33,018 bases of DNA from Marinospirillum insulare DSM 21763 (lineage in GTDB: Bacteria; Pseudomonadota; Gammaproteobacteria; Pseudomonadales; Halomonadaceae), in NCBI RefSeq assembly GCF_000686905.1, contig NZ_KK366037.1, positions 1-33,018 of the forward strand, in the 5' to 3' direction. Below are positions 19,333 to 27,598 of the stretch, one piece after another (within the stretch, counting starts at the first letter, position 1; every line of letters begins with the position of its first letter). A program made the translations under genes and the position numbers. The notes beneath the pieces are model-generated. The model had not been told where the DNA came from, searched no databases, and saw only the letters and a program-made list of their open reading frames with translations.

Positions 19333-19875
19333 TTAAGCTTCCCAGTTTTCTGCACGGTGCTTGGCCTGCAAAGGCACATAATTAGCTGCAGAATAACTAA
19401 AGAAAGCCCGCTCTTTTTCAGTGATTTCACGCATCTGACGAGCCGGGTTTCCCGCATAAACATAACCACTAGGCAAAGTTTTACCCGGCGGCACTAAAGC
19501 ACCTGCCGCAATAATTACTTCATCTTCCACGGTTGCACCGTCCATAACAATTGCACCCATGCCTACTAAAATTCTATTGCCCAAAGTACAACCGTGCAAA
19601 ATTGCCTTATGACCAATGGTAACTTCTTCACCAATAATCAGTGGAAAGCCATCTGGGTTAAAATCACTGGCATGGGTAATATGCAAAACCGCTCCATCTT
19701 GCACGCTGGTTGCTTTACCAATACGAATTCTGTGCATATCACCACGCACCACCGCCATAGGCCAAACCGAAGCACCTTCACCCAATTCAACATCACCAAT
19801 AACTACAGCAGTTGGGTCAACAAAAACATCTTTAGCCAGCTTAGGGATAACCCCTTGATAACTTCTTATGGTCAT
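19333..19875 (-). CDS. Gamma-class carbonic anhydrase-like protein (YrdA family)
   Basis: This is a left-handed beta-helix protein of the gamma carbonic anhydrase / YrdA family, expected to form trimers with metal at the interfaces. Hexapeptide repeats run from about residue 20 to 145 (for example VVIGDVELGEGASVWPMAVV). The candidate metal-ligand histidines are in DGAVLHITH and IGHKAILHG. Whether it is an active carbonic anhydrase is unknown for most members. GGAAG lies six bases before the ATG. It forms a likely two-gene unit with the DUF416 gene, divergent from prlC. Confidence 0.88.
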   Translation of the reverse strand: MTIRSYQGVIPKLAKDVFVDPTAVVIGDVELGEGASVWPMAVVRGDMHRIRIGKATSVQDGAVLHITHASDFNPDGFPLIIGEEVTIGHKAILHGCTLGNRILVGMGAIVMDGATVEDEVIIAAGALVPPGKTLPSGYVYAGNPARQMREITEKERAFFSYSAANYVPLQAKHRAENWEA

Positions 19876-19963
19876 TGAAAACTTCCAAAATCTGGTTTAA
19901 GTAATAATCACTAGTTTACCTTAGTTACTAGCTAGTAGACTGTAAAATGATTTATTCAAAATT

Positions 19964-19984
19964 ATCCGTGTTATCCGTGGCTTA
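19964..19984 (+). repeat. Short intergenic repeat, copy A
   Basis: A 21-base sequence containing ATCCGTG twice in tandem form (ATCCGTG then ATCCGTGGCTTA) in the gap between the divergent yrdA-like gene and prlC. An inverted copy with one mismatch lies at 32663-32683, and a looser one at 32841-32861. Similar sequences are common between genes in many bacteria. Its role is unknown. Confidence 0.7.
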
Positions 19985-20056
19985 AGATTAAGTTGAAACT
20001 CCTACCCTTAGCCCTCATATCTTTTAGCTAGCCAGTTATTTTCTACGGAGTTTTTT

Positions 20057-22114
20057 ATGACCGCCAGTAATCCTTTACTGAATATCACTGATTTACCCGC
20101 TTTTGATAAAATTCAACCAGAACACATAGTTCCCGCGCTAGACCAGCTACTAGACGAAAACAAAGCCACCGTAGAAGCCACGCTTAAAGCTGCACTAGCA
20201 AATAATAACCTCACTTGGTCGTCACTTATCACCCCTTTAGAAGAAGCTGGCGACCGCCTAGCTAGAAGCTGGTCACCCGTTAGCCATTTAAATAGCGTAA
20301 AAAACAGCCCAGAGTTACGTGAAGCCTACCAGGCTTGCTTGCCTAAGCTTTCAGAATATGCCACTTGGTTTAACCAAAACCCAGAATTATTTAAAGCCTA
20401 CCAAGCACTAGCCAATAACCCTGAAGCCAACCTAAACTCGGCTCAGAAGAAAATGCTCGATAATGCTCTTAGAGATTTTCGTTTAAGCGGTGTCGATTTA
20501 CCCGAAGCAAAAAAACAACGCTTTGCACAAATTCAGCAACGCTTATCAGAGTTGAGCAACCAATTTTCTAACAACCTATTAGATGCTACCCAAGCCTGGA
20601 CTAAGCTAGTCACCGATGAAAACCAACTAGCTGGTTTACCTGAATCAGCCAAAGAGTCGGCAGCGGCAGCAGCTAAAGAAAAAGACTTAACCGGCTGGCT
20701 ATTCACTCTAGATTTCCCTAGCTTTCAGCCAGTTATGACCTATGCCGATAACCGTGAACTGCGCCAAGAAGTTTATACCGCCTTTGTTACCCGCGCTTCA
20801 GACCAAGCAGAAAATACCAGCTTTGATAACGCCCCTTTAATGGAAGAAATTTTAGCGCTTAAAGAAGAAAAAGCGCAGCTGCTCGGCTTTGCATCCTACG
20901 CCCACCTGTCTGTAGAAAAGAAAATGGCTCGCAGCCCAGAAGAAGTGATGGACTTCTTAAACAACCTAGCCAGCAAAGCCCACCCCCAAGCTAAAAAAGA
21001 ATTTACTGAATTAGCTAACTTTGCCCAGCAACAGGGTGTGAATAACTTAGAGCCTTGGGATGTAGGCTATTATTCAGAAAAACTTCGCTTAGAACGCTAC
21101 GCCCTTAGTCAAGAAGAACTGCGCCCTTGGTTTCCGGCCAACAAAGTAACCCAAGGCTTATTTAAAGTTGCAGGTCAGCTATTTGATGTTGAATTTAAAC
21201 AAGACCCACAAGTCAGCAGCTGGCACACCGATGCCCATTATTACCAAGTACTACGCAAGGGTGAACAAATTGCAGGGTTTTACTTAGACCTCTACGCCAG
21301 AGAAGGTAAACGTGGTGGTGCTTGGATGGATGTCTGCCGTGATCGCCGCCGCACAGCACAAAATGCAATTCAGCTACCCGTTGCCTACTTAACCTGTAAT
21401 TTCACACCCCCAGTTGGCGAACAGCCTAGCCTGCTAACCCACAATGAAGTCACTACTCTTTTCCATGAGTTTGGGCATGGCTTACACCATATGCTAACTC
21501 AGGTAGAAGTGGCCGATGTTTCCGGTATTAACGGCGTTGCTTGGGATGCAGTAGAACTCCCCAGCCAATTTATGGAAAACTTCTGCTGGGAAAGAGAAGG
21601 GCTAGACCTAATGACAGCTCATGTAGAAACAGGCGAAACCCTGCCCCAAGCCATGTTCGACAAAATGCTGGCGGCAAAAAACTTTCAGTCAGCTATGCAA
21701 ATGGTGCGCCAGCTAGAATTTTCTTTATTCGACTTCCGCTTACACCTAGAACTCAAGCAACCCAAAGCAGCCGAGATTCAAGCCCTGCTTGATCAAGTTC
21801 GCCAAGCCGTAAGCGTTGTACCCACCTCCAGCTTCAACCGCTTCCAAAACGGTTTTGCACATATTTTTGCTGGTGGTTATGCTGCGGGTTATTACAGCTA
21901 CAAATGGGCTGAAGTACTATCTGCCGATGCTTTCAGTGCGTTTGAAGAAGCCAGCAATGTAAAAGGTAAAAGTATTTTAGATTCAGAAATAGGCCTTAGC
22001 TTTTGTACAAATATTTTAGAAAAAGGCGGCTCACAAGATGCCATGCAACTATTTATAGATTTCCGTGGTCGTGAGCCAAACATAGATGCACTACTAAAAC
22101 ACTCAGGAATTTAA
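20057..22114 (+). CDS. prlC: Oligopeptidase A (M3 family)
   Basis: This cytoplasmic zinc oligopeptidase degrades short peptides, including cleaved signal peptides. The 685 residues match the family's 680. The M3 zinc motif HEFGH is at 470-474 (TTLFHEFGHGLHHML), and the substrate-binding FNRFQNGFAHIFAGGYAAGYYSY block is at about 594-616. The N-terminal LLNITDLPAFDKIQPEHIVPAL is typical. GGAG lies six bases before the ATG. A small unknown gene starts 3 bases after the stop, with its ribosome site inside the end of prlC. Confidence 0.97.
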   Translation: MTASNPLLNITDLPAFDKIQPEHIVPALDQLLDENKATVEATLKAALANNNLTWSSLITPLEEAGDRLARSWSPVSHLNSVKNSPELREAYQACLPKLSEYATWFNQNPELFKAYQALANNPEANLNSAQKKMLDNALRDFRLSGVDLPEAKKQRFAQIQQRLSELSNQFSNNLLDATQAWTKLVTDENQLAGLPESAKESAAAAAKEKDLTGWLFTLDFPSFQPVMTYADNRELRQEVYTAFVTRASDQAENTSFDNAPLMEEILALKEEKAQLLGFASYAHLSVEKKMARSPEEVMDFLNNLASKAHPQAKKEFTELANFAQQQGVNNLEPWDVGYYSEKLRLERYALSQEELRPWFPANKVTQGLFKVAGQLFDVEFKQDPQVSSWHTDAHYYQVLRKGEQIAGFYLDLYAREGKRGGAWMDVCRDRRRTAQNAIQLPVAYLTCNFTPPVGEQPSLLTHNEVTTLFHEFGHGLHHMLTQVEVADVSGINGVAWDAVELPSQFMENFCWEREGLDLMTAHVETGETLPQAMFDKMLAAKNFQSAMQMVRQLEFSLFDFRLHLELKQPKAAEIQALLDQVRQAVSVVPTSSFNRFQNGFAHIFAGGYAAGYYSYKWAEVLSADAFSAFEEASNVKGKSILDSEIGLSFCTNILEKGGSQDAMQLFIDFRGREPNIDALLKHSGI

Positions 22115-22117
22115 ATC

Positions 22118-22507
22118 ATGCAATTTACTAATTTTTTAGACAAGTACCCCACCCACCAGGTAGAAATTTTAAAAGCCAACACAGCCTTTAAAAATGTGGA
22201 TGATTTTCTAAACTTCTTTAGTGAGAAGGTTGACAGCAACCCCCTGGCAATGAAAATTGCTGAGTTTGATCACTATGCGCATACCAGCTCCCTGCCAGAA
22301 GGTGAAATAGCTGAGAATATTCTAGCCGCCAAGCAAATCATCTTCTGTTTTGGCATTAAACTACCTAGCCCTACTGCTATGGCACCACGTCCACGTTCCA
22401 TAGGTATTACCGAGCATCCAGACCATTTCACTATCGTCTTTATGGAAGCACCTAACCCCGCCATGCATAAAACCATGTTGGAGTGGGTGGCAGAGCTGCA
22501 AAACTAG
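22118..22507 (+). CDS. Uncharacterised 129-residue protein coupled to prlC
   Basis: This small soluble protein resembles an uncharacterised family (DUF6858 by memory) marked by EFDHYAH in the middle, AAKQIIFCFGIKLPSP, a PRPRSIGI block and a C-terminal MEAPNPAMHKTM. One cysteine lies in FCFG. It starts 3 bases after the prlC stop with AGGA inside the prlC 3' end, so it is almost surely in the same transcript. The MATE gene begins 2 bases later. No catalytic motif is recognised, and I assign no function. Confidence 0.75.
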   Translation: MQFTNFLDKYPTHQVEILKANTAFKNVDDFLNFFSEKVDSNPLAMKIAEFDHYAHTSSLPEGEIAENILAAKQIIFCFGIKLPSPTAMAPRPRSIGITEHPDHFTIVFMEAPNPAMHKTMLEWVAELQN

Positions 22508-22509
22508 GT

Positions 22510-23841
22510 ATGAACACTAGCCTAATAAAAGAACAAGGGTTAGGGAAAACCCTTTTTCAAATGACCTGGCCCATGCTGTTTGGTGTATTAGCTTTAATGA
22601 GTTATCAGCTAGTAGATGCAGCTTGGATCGCCATTTTAGGCATAGACCCTTTAGCAGCACTAGGTTTCACCCTCCCCGTACATCAAATCATTATTGGCTT
22701 ACAAATAGGTTTAGGCATAGCCACCACTGCTATTATTTCGCGCACTTTAGGAGCAGGTAATCCAGAGCGTGCCAAACAGCAAGGCGGCTTAATTTTAGTG
22801 ATTGGCACTAGCCTGTTAGCCCTACTTAGTTTAGCAGTTTGGTTTTCTAGGCATTTAATTTTAAACTTTTTAGGTGCTGATGAAAGCCTAAAATCCATTA
22901 TTGAAAGCTACTGGTTACCTTGGTTGTTAAGCGCTTGGTTAGGTGCCGTGGTCTATTTAGGTTATAGCCAACACCGCGCCAATGGTGACACTCGCTTTAC
23001 AGGCTTAATGATGGTGCTGGTTAGCAGCCTAAATCTAATTTTAGATCCACTCTTCATTTTTACTTTTGGCTGGGGTTTAAATGGCGCAGCTTGGGCAACC
23101 GTGGCAGCTTTTTCTGTGGGTGGTTTTTTTACCTTTCCACGCCTAAGGAAAAGAAACCTAATTAGCTTGAATTTTATAAACCTAAACCGCCTGGCAGAAG
23201 TTCGCGGCCTGTTTGCAATGGCAGGTCCTGCAGCACTTAGCCAGCTAATGCCCGCTGTCGCTGCACTTTTAGCCACAGGCTTAGTGGCCAGCTTTGGTGT
23301 TGCTGCCGTTGCCGCTTGGGGCTTAGGTGCTCGTTTAGAAATGTTTTCTTTGGTGATAGTGCTTGCACTCACCATGTCTTTACCACCGCTACTAGGTCGC
23401 TTTGCAGGCGCTAAAGATTGGCAAGCCATAGAGGCACTCATTCGTATAGCAGTTCGCTTTATTATTATTTGGCAACTAGCCATAGCTATTATTTGGTTAG
23501 CCTTAAGCAAACCTTTAACTCAGTTACTAACTAAAGATGTAGAAGTTTCAACCCTAGTAATGGATTACCTACTAAAGCTACCCTTTAGCTATTCAGGGCT
23601 GGGGGTTTGTATTCTTATGGTTTCTGCCAGCAACGCACTCGGCTTACCCCTAAGAGCTTTAATCATTTCGATTTTTCGCTTATTTGTTTGCTACCTACCC
23701 TTTTTATGGGCAGGTGCTTATTTAGGTGGTATAAACAGCTTGTTTACAGGGGCTTTGGTGGGGAATTTACTTGCCGGCATCCTTGCTTGGCAAATGTATC
23801 AACAAGGGCTTAAACACTTGCGTTTGCAAACGCCTGCTTAA
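22510..23841 (+). CDS. MATE-family efflux transporter
   Basis: This inner-membrane protein of 443 residues has about 12 hydrophobic segments in the two-bundle MATE layout. MATE proteins export drugs or metabolites in exchange for sodium or protons; the substrate here is unknown. Family features include QMTWPMLFGVLALMSYQLVD at the start, a GIATTAIISRTLGAG block near 75 and LSQLMPAVAALLATGLVASF starting the second half. I take the ATG at 22510. A GTG at 22483 in the same frame would add nine residues and overlap the upstream gene. The end overlaps the converging avtA by 32 bases. Confidence 0.9.
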   Translation: MNTSLIKEQGLGKTLFQMTWPMLFGVLALMSYQLVDAAWIAILGIDPLAALGFTLPVHQIIIGLQIGLGIATTAIISRTLGAGNPERAKQQGGLILVIGTSLLALLSLAVWFSRHLILNFLGADESLKSIIESYWLPWLLSAWLGAVVYLGYSQHRANGDTRFTGLMMVLVSSLNLILDPLFIFTFGWGLNGAAWATVAAFSVGGFFTFPRLRKRNLISLNFINLNRLAEVRGLFAMAGPAALSQLMPAVAALLATGLVASFGVAAVAAWGLGARLEMFSLVIVLALTMSLPPLLGRFAGAKDWQAIEALIRIAVRFIIIWQLAIAIIWLALSKPLTQLLTKDVEVSTLVMDYLLKLPFSYSGLGVCILMVSASNALGLPLRALIISIFRLFVCYLPFLWAGAYLGGINSLFTGALVGNLLAGILAWQMYQQGLKHLRLQTPA

Positions 23842-25075
23842 CTTCTTCAGCAATAATTCTTATGCCAGCGGCTACCTGCTCATCGTCTTGTGAGTAGGTG
23901 ACTCTCAGGCATTCATGGCGGTGTGGCCAGTCACCCTCATCTTCCATGCCCGGAAAGAAGTAATGCCCAGAAACCACCAATACACCCCTAGCTTTCAAGC
24001 GCAAGTAAAGCTCATAGCTAGAAATGGGCAAATCAGGAAACCACAGCCATAAAAACATAGCACCCTCTGGCTGATGCACATACCAAGGGCAATCTTCAGC
24101 TAAAGCCTCTTTTAGTACAGCCCTAGCCTTGTGCATTTTAGCTTGGTACCAAGGGCGTACCTCTTCACGACTTAGGCTTAGAATCTCACCACTTTTAACC
24201 AGTGGCTCAACCAGTTGTGGGCCAAAACTACCCGTTGCTAGGTTAATGATGGCGTTAGCACCACTTAAGGCACGAATGATTTCAGCCTTAGCAATAACGA
24301 TACCCGTACGCACCGCAGGCAAACCTAGCTTAGACAGACTTAAACACAAAACCACCTGCTCATCCCAAAAGGGTGTTACTTCTGTATAAATTAATTCTGG
24401 AAAAGGGCTACCATAAGCACCGTCCAAAATTAACGGAATATTCCACTCACCCGCTAGTTTATGCAGCTTTTTTACTTCTTCATCTGTTAGTACATTACCC
24501 GTTGGGTTGGTTGGGCGAGAAACACAAATAGCCCCCACCTGCTCATCTAGTTCTAGTTTTTCAAAATCGACTCGGTACTTAAATGTATGATCGCCCAAGT
24601 CTTCAATAACAGGCTTAACACTACGAAAAGTATCTGGCCCTAAACCAGCATCGGCATAGCCTAAATATTCAGGCGCTAGGGGTAATAAAATTTGTTTTTT
24701 GCCACCCGCTTGTAAAGGCCCAGCAAACAAATTAAACAGCATAAAAAATGCGGCTTGGCTGCCATTGGTTAAAGCAATATTTTCTGGTGTTAAGCCCCAG
24801 TCGTAGGTTGCATTGAGTAAATCTACCAAGGCTCTAATAAAAGTTGCTTCACCCTGAGGCGCATCGTATTGACCCACCAAACGCTGAAAAGCAGCAGGGT
24901 CATTGGCTATGGCTAATAGTTCTTCACGCAAGCGTTCTTGTACAGACGCCAAATGGCCCGGGTTACCACCACCCATCATAATCATTGGCTCATCGCCAGC
25001 CAGCGCCTTACCTAAGTCGTCCATTAGGCTATTAATACCAGCTTGCTCAGAAAACTTATGGGCAAATTCAGTCAT
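23810..25075 (-). CDS. avtA: Valine-pyruvate aminotransferase (AvtA-like)
   Basis: This fold-type I PLP aminotransferase is expected to exchange amino groups between valine or alanine and their keto acids. The PLP lysine is K249 in SLSKLGLPAVRTG. Seen also are the PTNPTGNVLTDEE block (188-200), the DGAYGSPFP segment with its PLP-contacting Asp, and MGGGNPGH near residue 35, which is typical of AvtA. The 421 residues are full length. GAGGA six bases upstream lies in the end of the UPF0270 gene, whose stop is 2 bases before this ATG, so the pair is coupled. Confidence 0.88.
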   Translation of the reverse strand: MTEFAHKFSEQAGINSLMDDLGKALAGDEPMIMMGGGNPGHLASVQERLREELLAIANDPAAFQRLVGQYDAPQGEATFIRALVDLLNATYDWGLTPENIALTNGSQAAFFMLFNLFAGPLQAGGKKQILLPLAPEYLGYADAGLGPDTFRSVKPVIEDLGDHTFKYRVDFEKLELDEQVGAICVSRPTNPTGNVLTDEEVKKLHKLAGEWNIPLILDGAYGSPFPELIYTEVTPFWDEQVVLCLSLSKLGLPAVRTGIVIAKAEIIRALSGANAIINLATGSFGPQLVEPLVKSGEILSLSREEVRPWYQAKMHKARAVLKEALAEDCPWYVHQPEGAMFLWLWFPDLPISSYELYLRLKARGVLVVSGHYFFPGMEDEGDWPHRHECLRVTYSQDDEQVAAGIRIIAEEVKQAFANASV

Positions 25076-25077
25076 TT

Positions 25078-25347
25078 CTAATCCTCTAAATCTAAACCGC
25101 TGGAAAATTTTTTTGCCTGCTCCAGGGTCATTACTTCAGTGGTTTCGGTTTCTATATCATGCAAAATCACTAGCTCACCTTTATTTAATTGTTTTTTAAG
25201 CTGCTCTGTCCAGCTTAAAATACCTTGCTCGGTCGTTGTATCGTAGCCTTGGCGGGTTACAAACACCTCTAGTAAAGCATCTAAGGTGTCAGCCTTTAAC
25301 AAGGAAAAAGGAATTTCTACAAAACGGTGATAAGTGGCTGAATCCAT
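25078..25347 (-). CDS. UPF0270 (YheU-like) family protein
   Basis: This is an 89-residue soluble protein resembling E. coli YheU. Shared features are IPFSLLKADTLDALLEVFVTR at about 12-32, a helix with KKQLNKGELVILHD, and an acidic end. The family has no established function. The ATG has AGGAT at good spacing. It stands directly before avtA and shares its translation-initiation region, so the two are probably made together. Confidence 0.78.
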   Translation of the reverse strand: MDSATYHRFVEIPFSLLKADTLDALLEVFVTRQGYDTTTEQGILSWTEQLKKQLNKGELVILHDIETETTEVMTLEQAKKFSSGLDLED

Positions 25348-25423
25348 AATCTATCCTAAGTCTTAAAAGGCTATAACTAACATTTCCACACCAAAACACT
25401 AAGCAGCTAATGATTTTATTTAG

Positions 25424-25735
25424 CTAAAATAGCTTTCTATTTTTCCAGTACTCTGGCTTTCTAGAGTGATGAGCAAAAGCGACTAGGATAACCTCATCTG
25501 AGGTTTCTAGTGCAATAATTGAATAAGGAAATCTATCTAGAACCAATCTTTTTACTTTTGAGTTACTGGCATAAGGCAGAGGGGATAAGGGTAGTATATT
25601 TTCTTCAATAACATCTATCCCTTTTTTAATACTGTTAAAAAACTCTTCGCCTAACCCAGGTAAAGAACTTTCAAACCAGCTAGCAGCTTCAATAGCTTCT
25701 TGCGATGCTTCCTCTAATATTCTTACTTTTCTCAT
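25424..25735 (-). CDS. ParE/RelE-superfamily toxin
   Basis: This is a 103-residue ParE/RelE-fold protein. The N-terminal helices (EEASQEAIEAASWFESSLPGLGEEF) and the C-terminal strands with LVLDRFPYSIIA and VAFAHHSRKPEYW are typical of the plasmid-stabilisation-type toxins found with the short antitoxin next to it. Its target (gyrase or ribosome) cannot be read from sequence. Its ATG overlaps the antitoxin stop in an ATGA arrangement, a usual toxin-antitoxin layout. Confidence 0.88.
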   Translation of the reverse strand: MRKVRILEEASQEAIEAASWFESSLPGLGEEFFNSIKKGIDVIEENILPLSPLPYASNSKVKRLVLDRFPYSIIALETSDEVILVAFAHHSRKPEYWKNRKLF

Positions 25736-25974
25736 TGGTAAGAGTTGAGTTTCGCTTGCATTTTTGTTTCAAACTCATAGCGAGACAAGAGCTTTGCTTC
25801 GCCACTTTCTATTTTATTTACCCTGCTATCTATTTCATTCAGCCAAGCTTGTTCAACTGATGCGGCATCAAAATTGTCTAAGCGCATAACTAATTCACGA
25901 GTTAACTCAATTAACTCTGGCTCTGTCAGAGTTTTAATTTGTGAGCGCAAGCTATTAAGCGTTTCTACAGACAT
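25732..25974 (-). CDS. Addiction-module antitoxin, short helical type
   Basis: This is an 80-residue antitoxin partner of the ParE-like toxin. It matches the family often called 'putative addiction module component': an N-terminal helical part (LTEPELIELTRELVMRL), then EQAWLNEIDSRVNKIESGEA, a sequence typical of that family. I start it at the ATG at 25974 because GAGGAG lies seven bases upstream; that motif covers the alternative ATG at 25989. The pair sits alone between the UPF0270-avtA unit and epmA and looks like a small inserted module. Confidence 0.85.
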   Translation of the reverse strand: MSVETLNSLRSQIKTLTEPELIELTRELVMRLDNFDAASVEQAWLNEIDSRVNKIESGEAKLLSRYEFETKMQAKLNSYQ

Positions 25975-26027
25975 AGCAAAACTCCTCATTAAGCTTATAA
26001 ATTAATACTAGCCAGATTTATTTAGCT

Positions 26028-26972
26028 TTACCAACGATAAGCACTAAAGGTTTGCACTTCATCTAAACTGGCAGCGTCGCAGGCTAGCATAACCAATCGG
26101 TCAAAACCTACCGCTATACCGCTGCAATCTGGCAAGCCTTTTTCTAAGGCGGCGACTAGCTTAGCATCGGCAGTCACCTGGGGTTTACCTAAAGCATGGC
26201 GCTGGGCATTATCTGCCTCAAAACGAGTGGCTTGTTCGCTGGCAGAAGTCAGCTCTTGGTAAGCATTGGCTAGCTCTAAGCCGTTAATATAAAGTTCAAA
26301 ACGGCTGGCCACAGGGTTGCCGTAAGCATCTTGGTGAATTTGTGCTAAAGCGGCTTGACTGGCAGGAAACTCATAAAGAATCACCCGCCCTAAGTTTTTT
26401 AAAGCTGGCTCTAGTTTATGGCTCAGCAATAAGTCTAAACAGCCATCTCTATCTAGCTGCTCAGCATCTATACCTGAAACCGCCACACAAGTTCGGCGTA
26501 ATTCAGCTAAAGAAGTTTTAAAAGGGTCTAGCCCTACAAACTCAATAAACGCTTCTCGGTAGGTTCTACGCTGGTAACTCGCCACGCCTAATAACTCATC
26601 AAACAAAGCACAACACTCAGCTTCTAACTCGGATAACTTCCAGTCTGGTCTATACCATTCCAGCATTAAAAATTCTGGGTTATGGCGCTGGCTTAATTCA
26701 CCATTACGAAAGCAAGGCCCTAACTGATAAATAGCGCCACTGCCTTCAGCCAACAAGCGCTTCATATAAAATTCTGGGGAAGTTTGTAGGTAGAGTAACT
26801 GTGAAGGTGTAGAACCACCTTCTAGCTGAGTTACAAAAGAATCTAGCAGCGGATCAGTCGAACCAGCAGGTGCAAGCACAGGCGTATTAACTTCTAATAC
26901 ACCACGACTATTAAAAAAATGCCGAGTTGCACTCAGCAGCTCGGCACGTTTTTTAAGTATTGCTAATTGCAT
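26028..26972 (-). CDS. epmA: EF-P--(R)-beta-lysine ligase
   Basis: EpmA (PoxA/GenX) attaches (R)-beta-lysine to the conserved lysine of EF-P. It is a paralogue of the lysyl-tRNA synthetase catalytic core without the anticodon domain; 314 residues is near the family's 325. Class II motif 2 is seen in GPCFRNGELSQRHNPEF and motif 3 in GIAVGFDRLVML. The start lies 3 bases after the efp stop and has no clear ribosome site, which points to coupling with efp. Together with divergent epmB, the enzyme set for beta-lysylation is complete here. Confidence 0.95.
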   Translation of the reverse strand: MQLAILKKRAELLSATRHFFNSRGVLEVNTPVLAPAGSTDPLLDSFVTQLEGGSTPSQLLYLQTSPEFYMKRLLAEGSGAIYQLGPCFRNGELSQRHNPEFLMLEWYRPDWKLSELEAECCALFDELLGVASYQRRTYREAFIEFVGLDPFKTSLAELRRTCVAVSGIDAEQLDRDGCLDLLLSHKLEPALKNLGRVILYEFPASQAALAQIHQDAYGNPVASRFELYINGLELANAYQELTSASEQATRFEADNAQRHALGKPQVTADAKLVAALEKGLPDCSGIAVGFDRLVMLACDAASLDEVQTFSAYRW

Positions 26973-26975
26973 AAA

Positions 26976-27542
26976 TTACGCACGGCTAACGTATTCGCCA
27001 GTACGCGTATCAATTTTGAGCAAATCGCCTTCATTTACAAACAAAGGTACACGCACCACCGCCCCAGTTGGCAGGGTAGCTGGCTTAGAGCCACCCTGAG
27101 CCGTATCACCTTTAAGACCTGGGTCGGTTTCTGCTACAGGCAAAACAATAAAGTTAGGTGCGGTAACAGAAATAGGTGCACCGTTATAGAGAGTAACCAG
27201 GTAAACTTCCTGCTCTTTAAGCCACTTACTGGTATCACCTAAAGCCTTGGCATCAGCACCTATCTGCTCGAAAGAGCCATCGGTTTTCATAAAGTGCCAA
27301 AATTCGCCATCGGTGTAGAGATACTCCATATCGGTATCCATTACATCGGCAGCTTCTACGTTCTCACCCACTTTAAAGGTTTTTTCACCTACACGGCCAG
27401 TGCTCAAGTTGCGGAATTTTACCCGAGTAAAAGCCTGACCCTTACCAGGTTTGATATGCTCTATATCTAACATTGAGCAGGGGTCGCCATCTAGCATAAA
27501 CTTGAGGCCACCCTTAAATTCGTTAGTTGCGTAATTCGCCAT
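26976..27542 (-). CDS. efp: Elongation factor P
   Basis: EF-P binds the ribosome between the P and E sites and relieves stalling at proline stretches. The 188 residues form the usual three beta-barrel domains. The modification site is K34 in [13 protein letters not shown], the lysine form that EpmA modifies (arginine in the EarP-type systems), so the gene set is self-consistent. The C-terminus ([20 protein letters not shown]) is standard. It is divergent from epmB with a 56-base shared gap. Confidence 0.97.
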   Translation of the reverse strand: MANYATNEFKGGLKFMLDGDPCSMLDIEHIKPGKGQAFTRVKFRNLSTGRVGEKTFKVGENVEAADVMDTDMEYLYTDGEFWHFMKTDGSFEQIGADAKALGDTSKWLKEQEVYLVTLYNGAPISVTAPNFIVLPVAETDPGLKGDTAQGGSKPATLPTGAVVRVPLFVNEGDLLKIDTRTGEYVSRA

Positions 27543-27598
27543 AAAATACCATCTCTAAAATTAATTAATATACGACAGACATAAAAAATCGATCACTT

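Noticed and set aside
22962-23510. 182-residue open frame on the minus strand
   Set aside because: Antisense to the MATE transporter; basic, low-complexity composition typical of a shadow frame.
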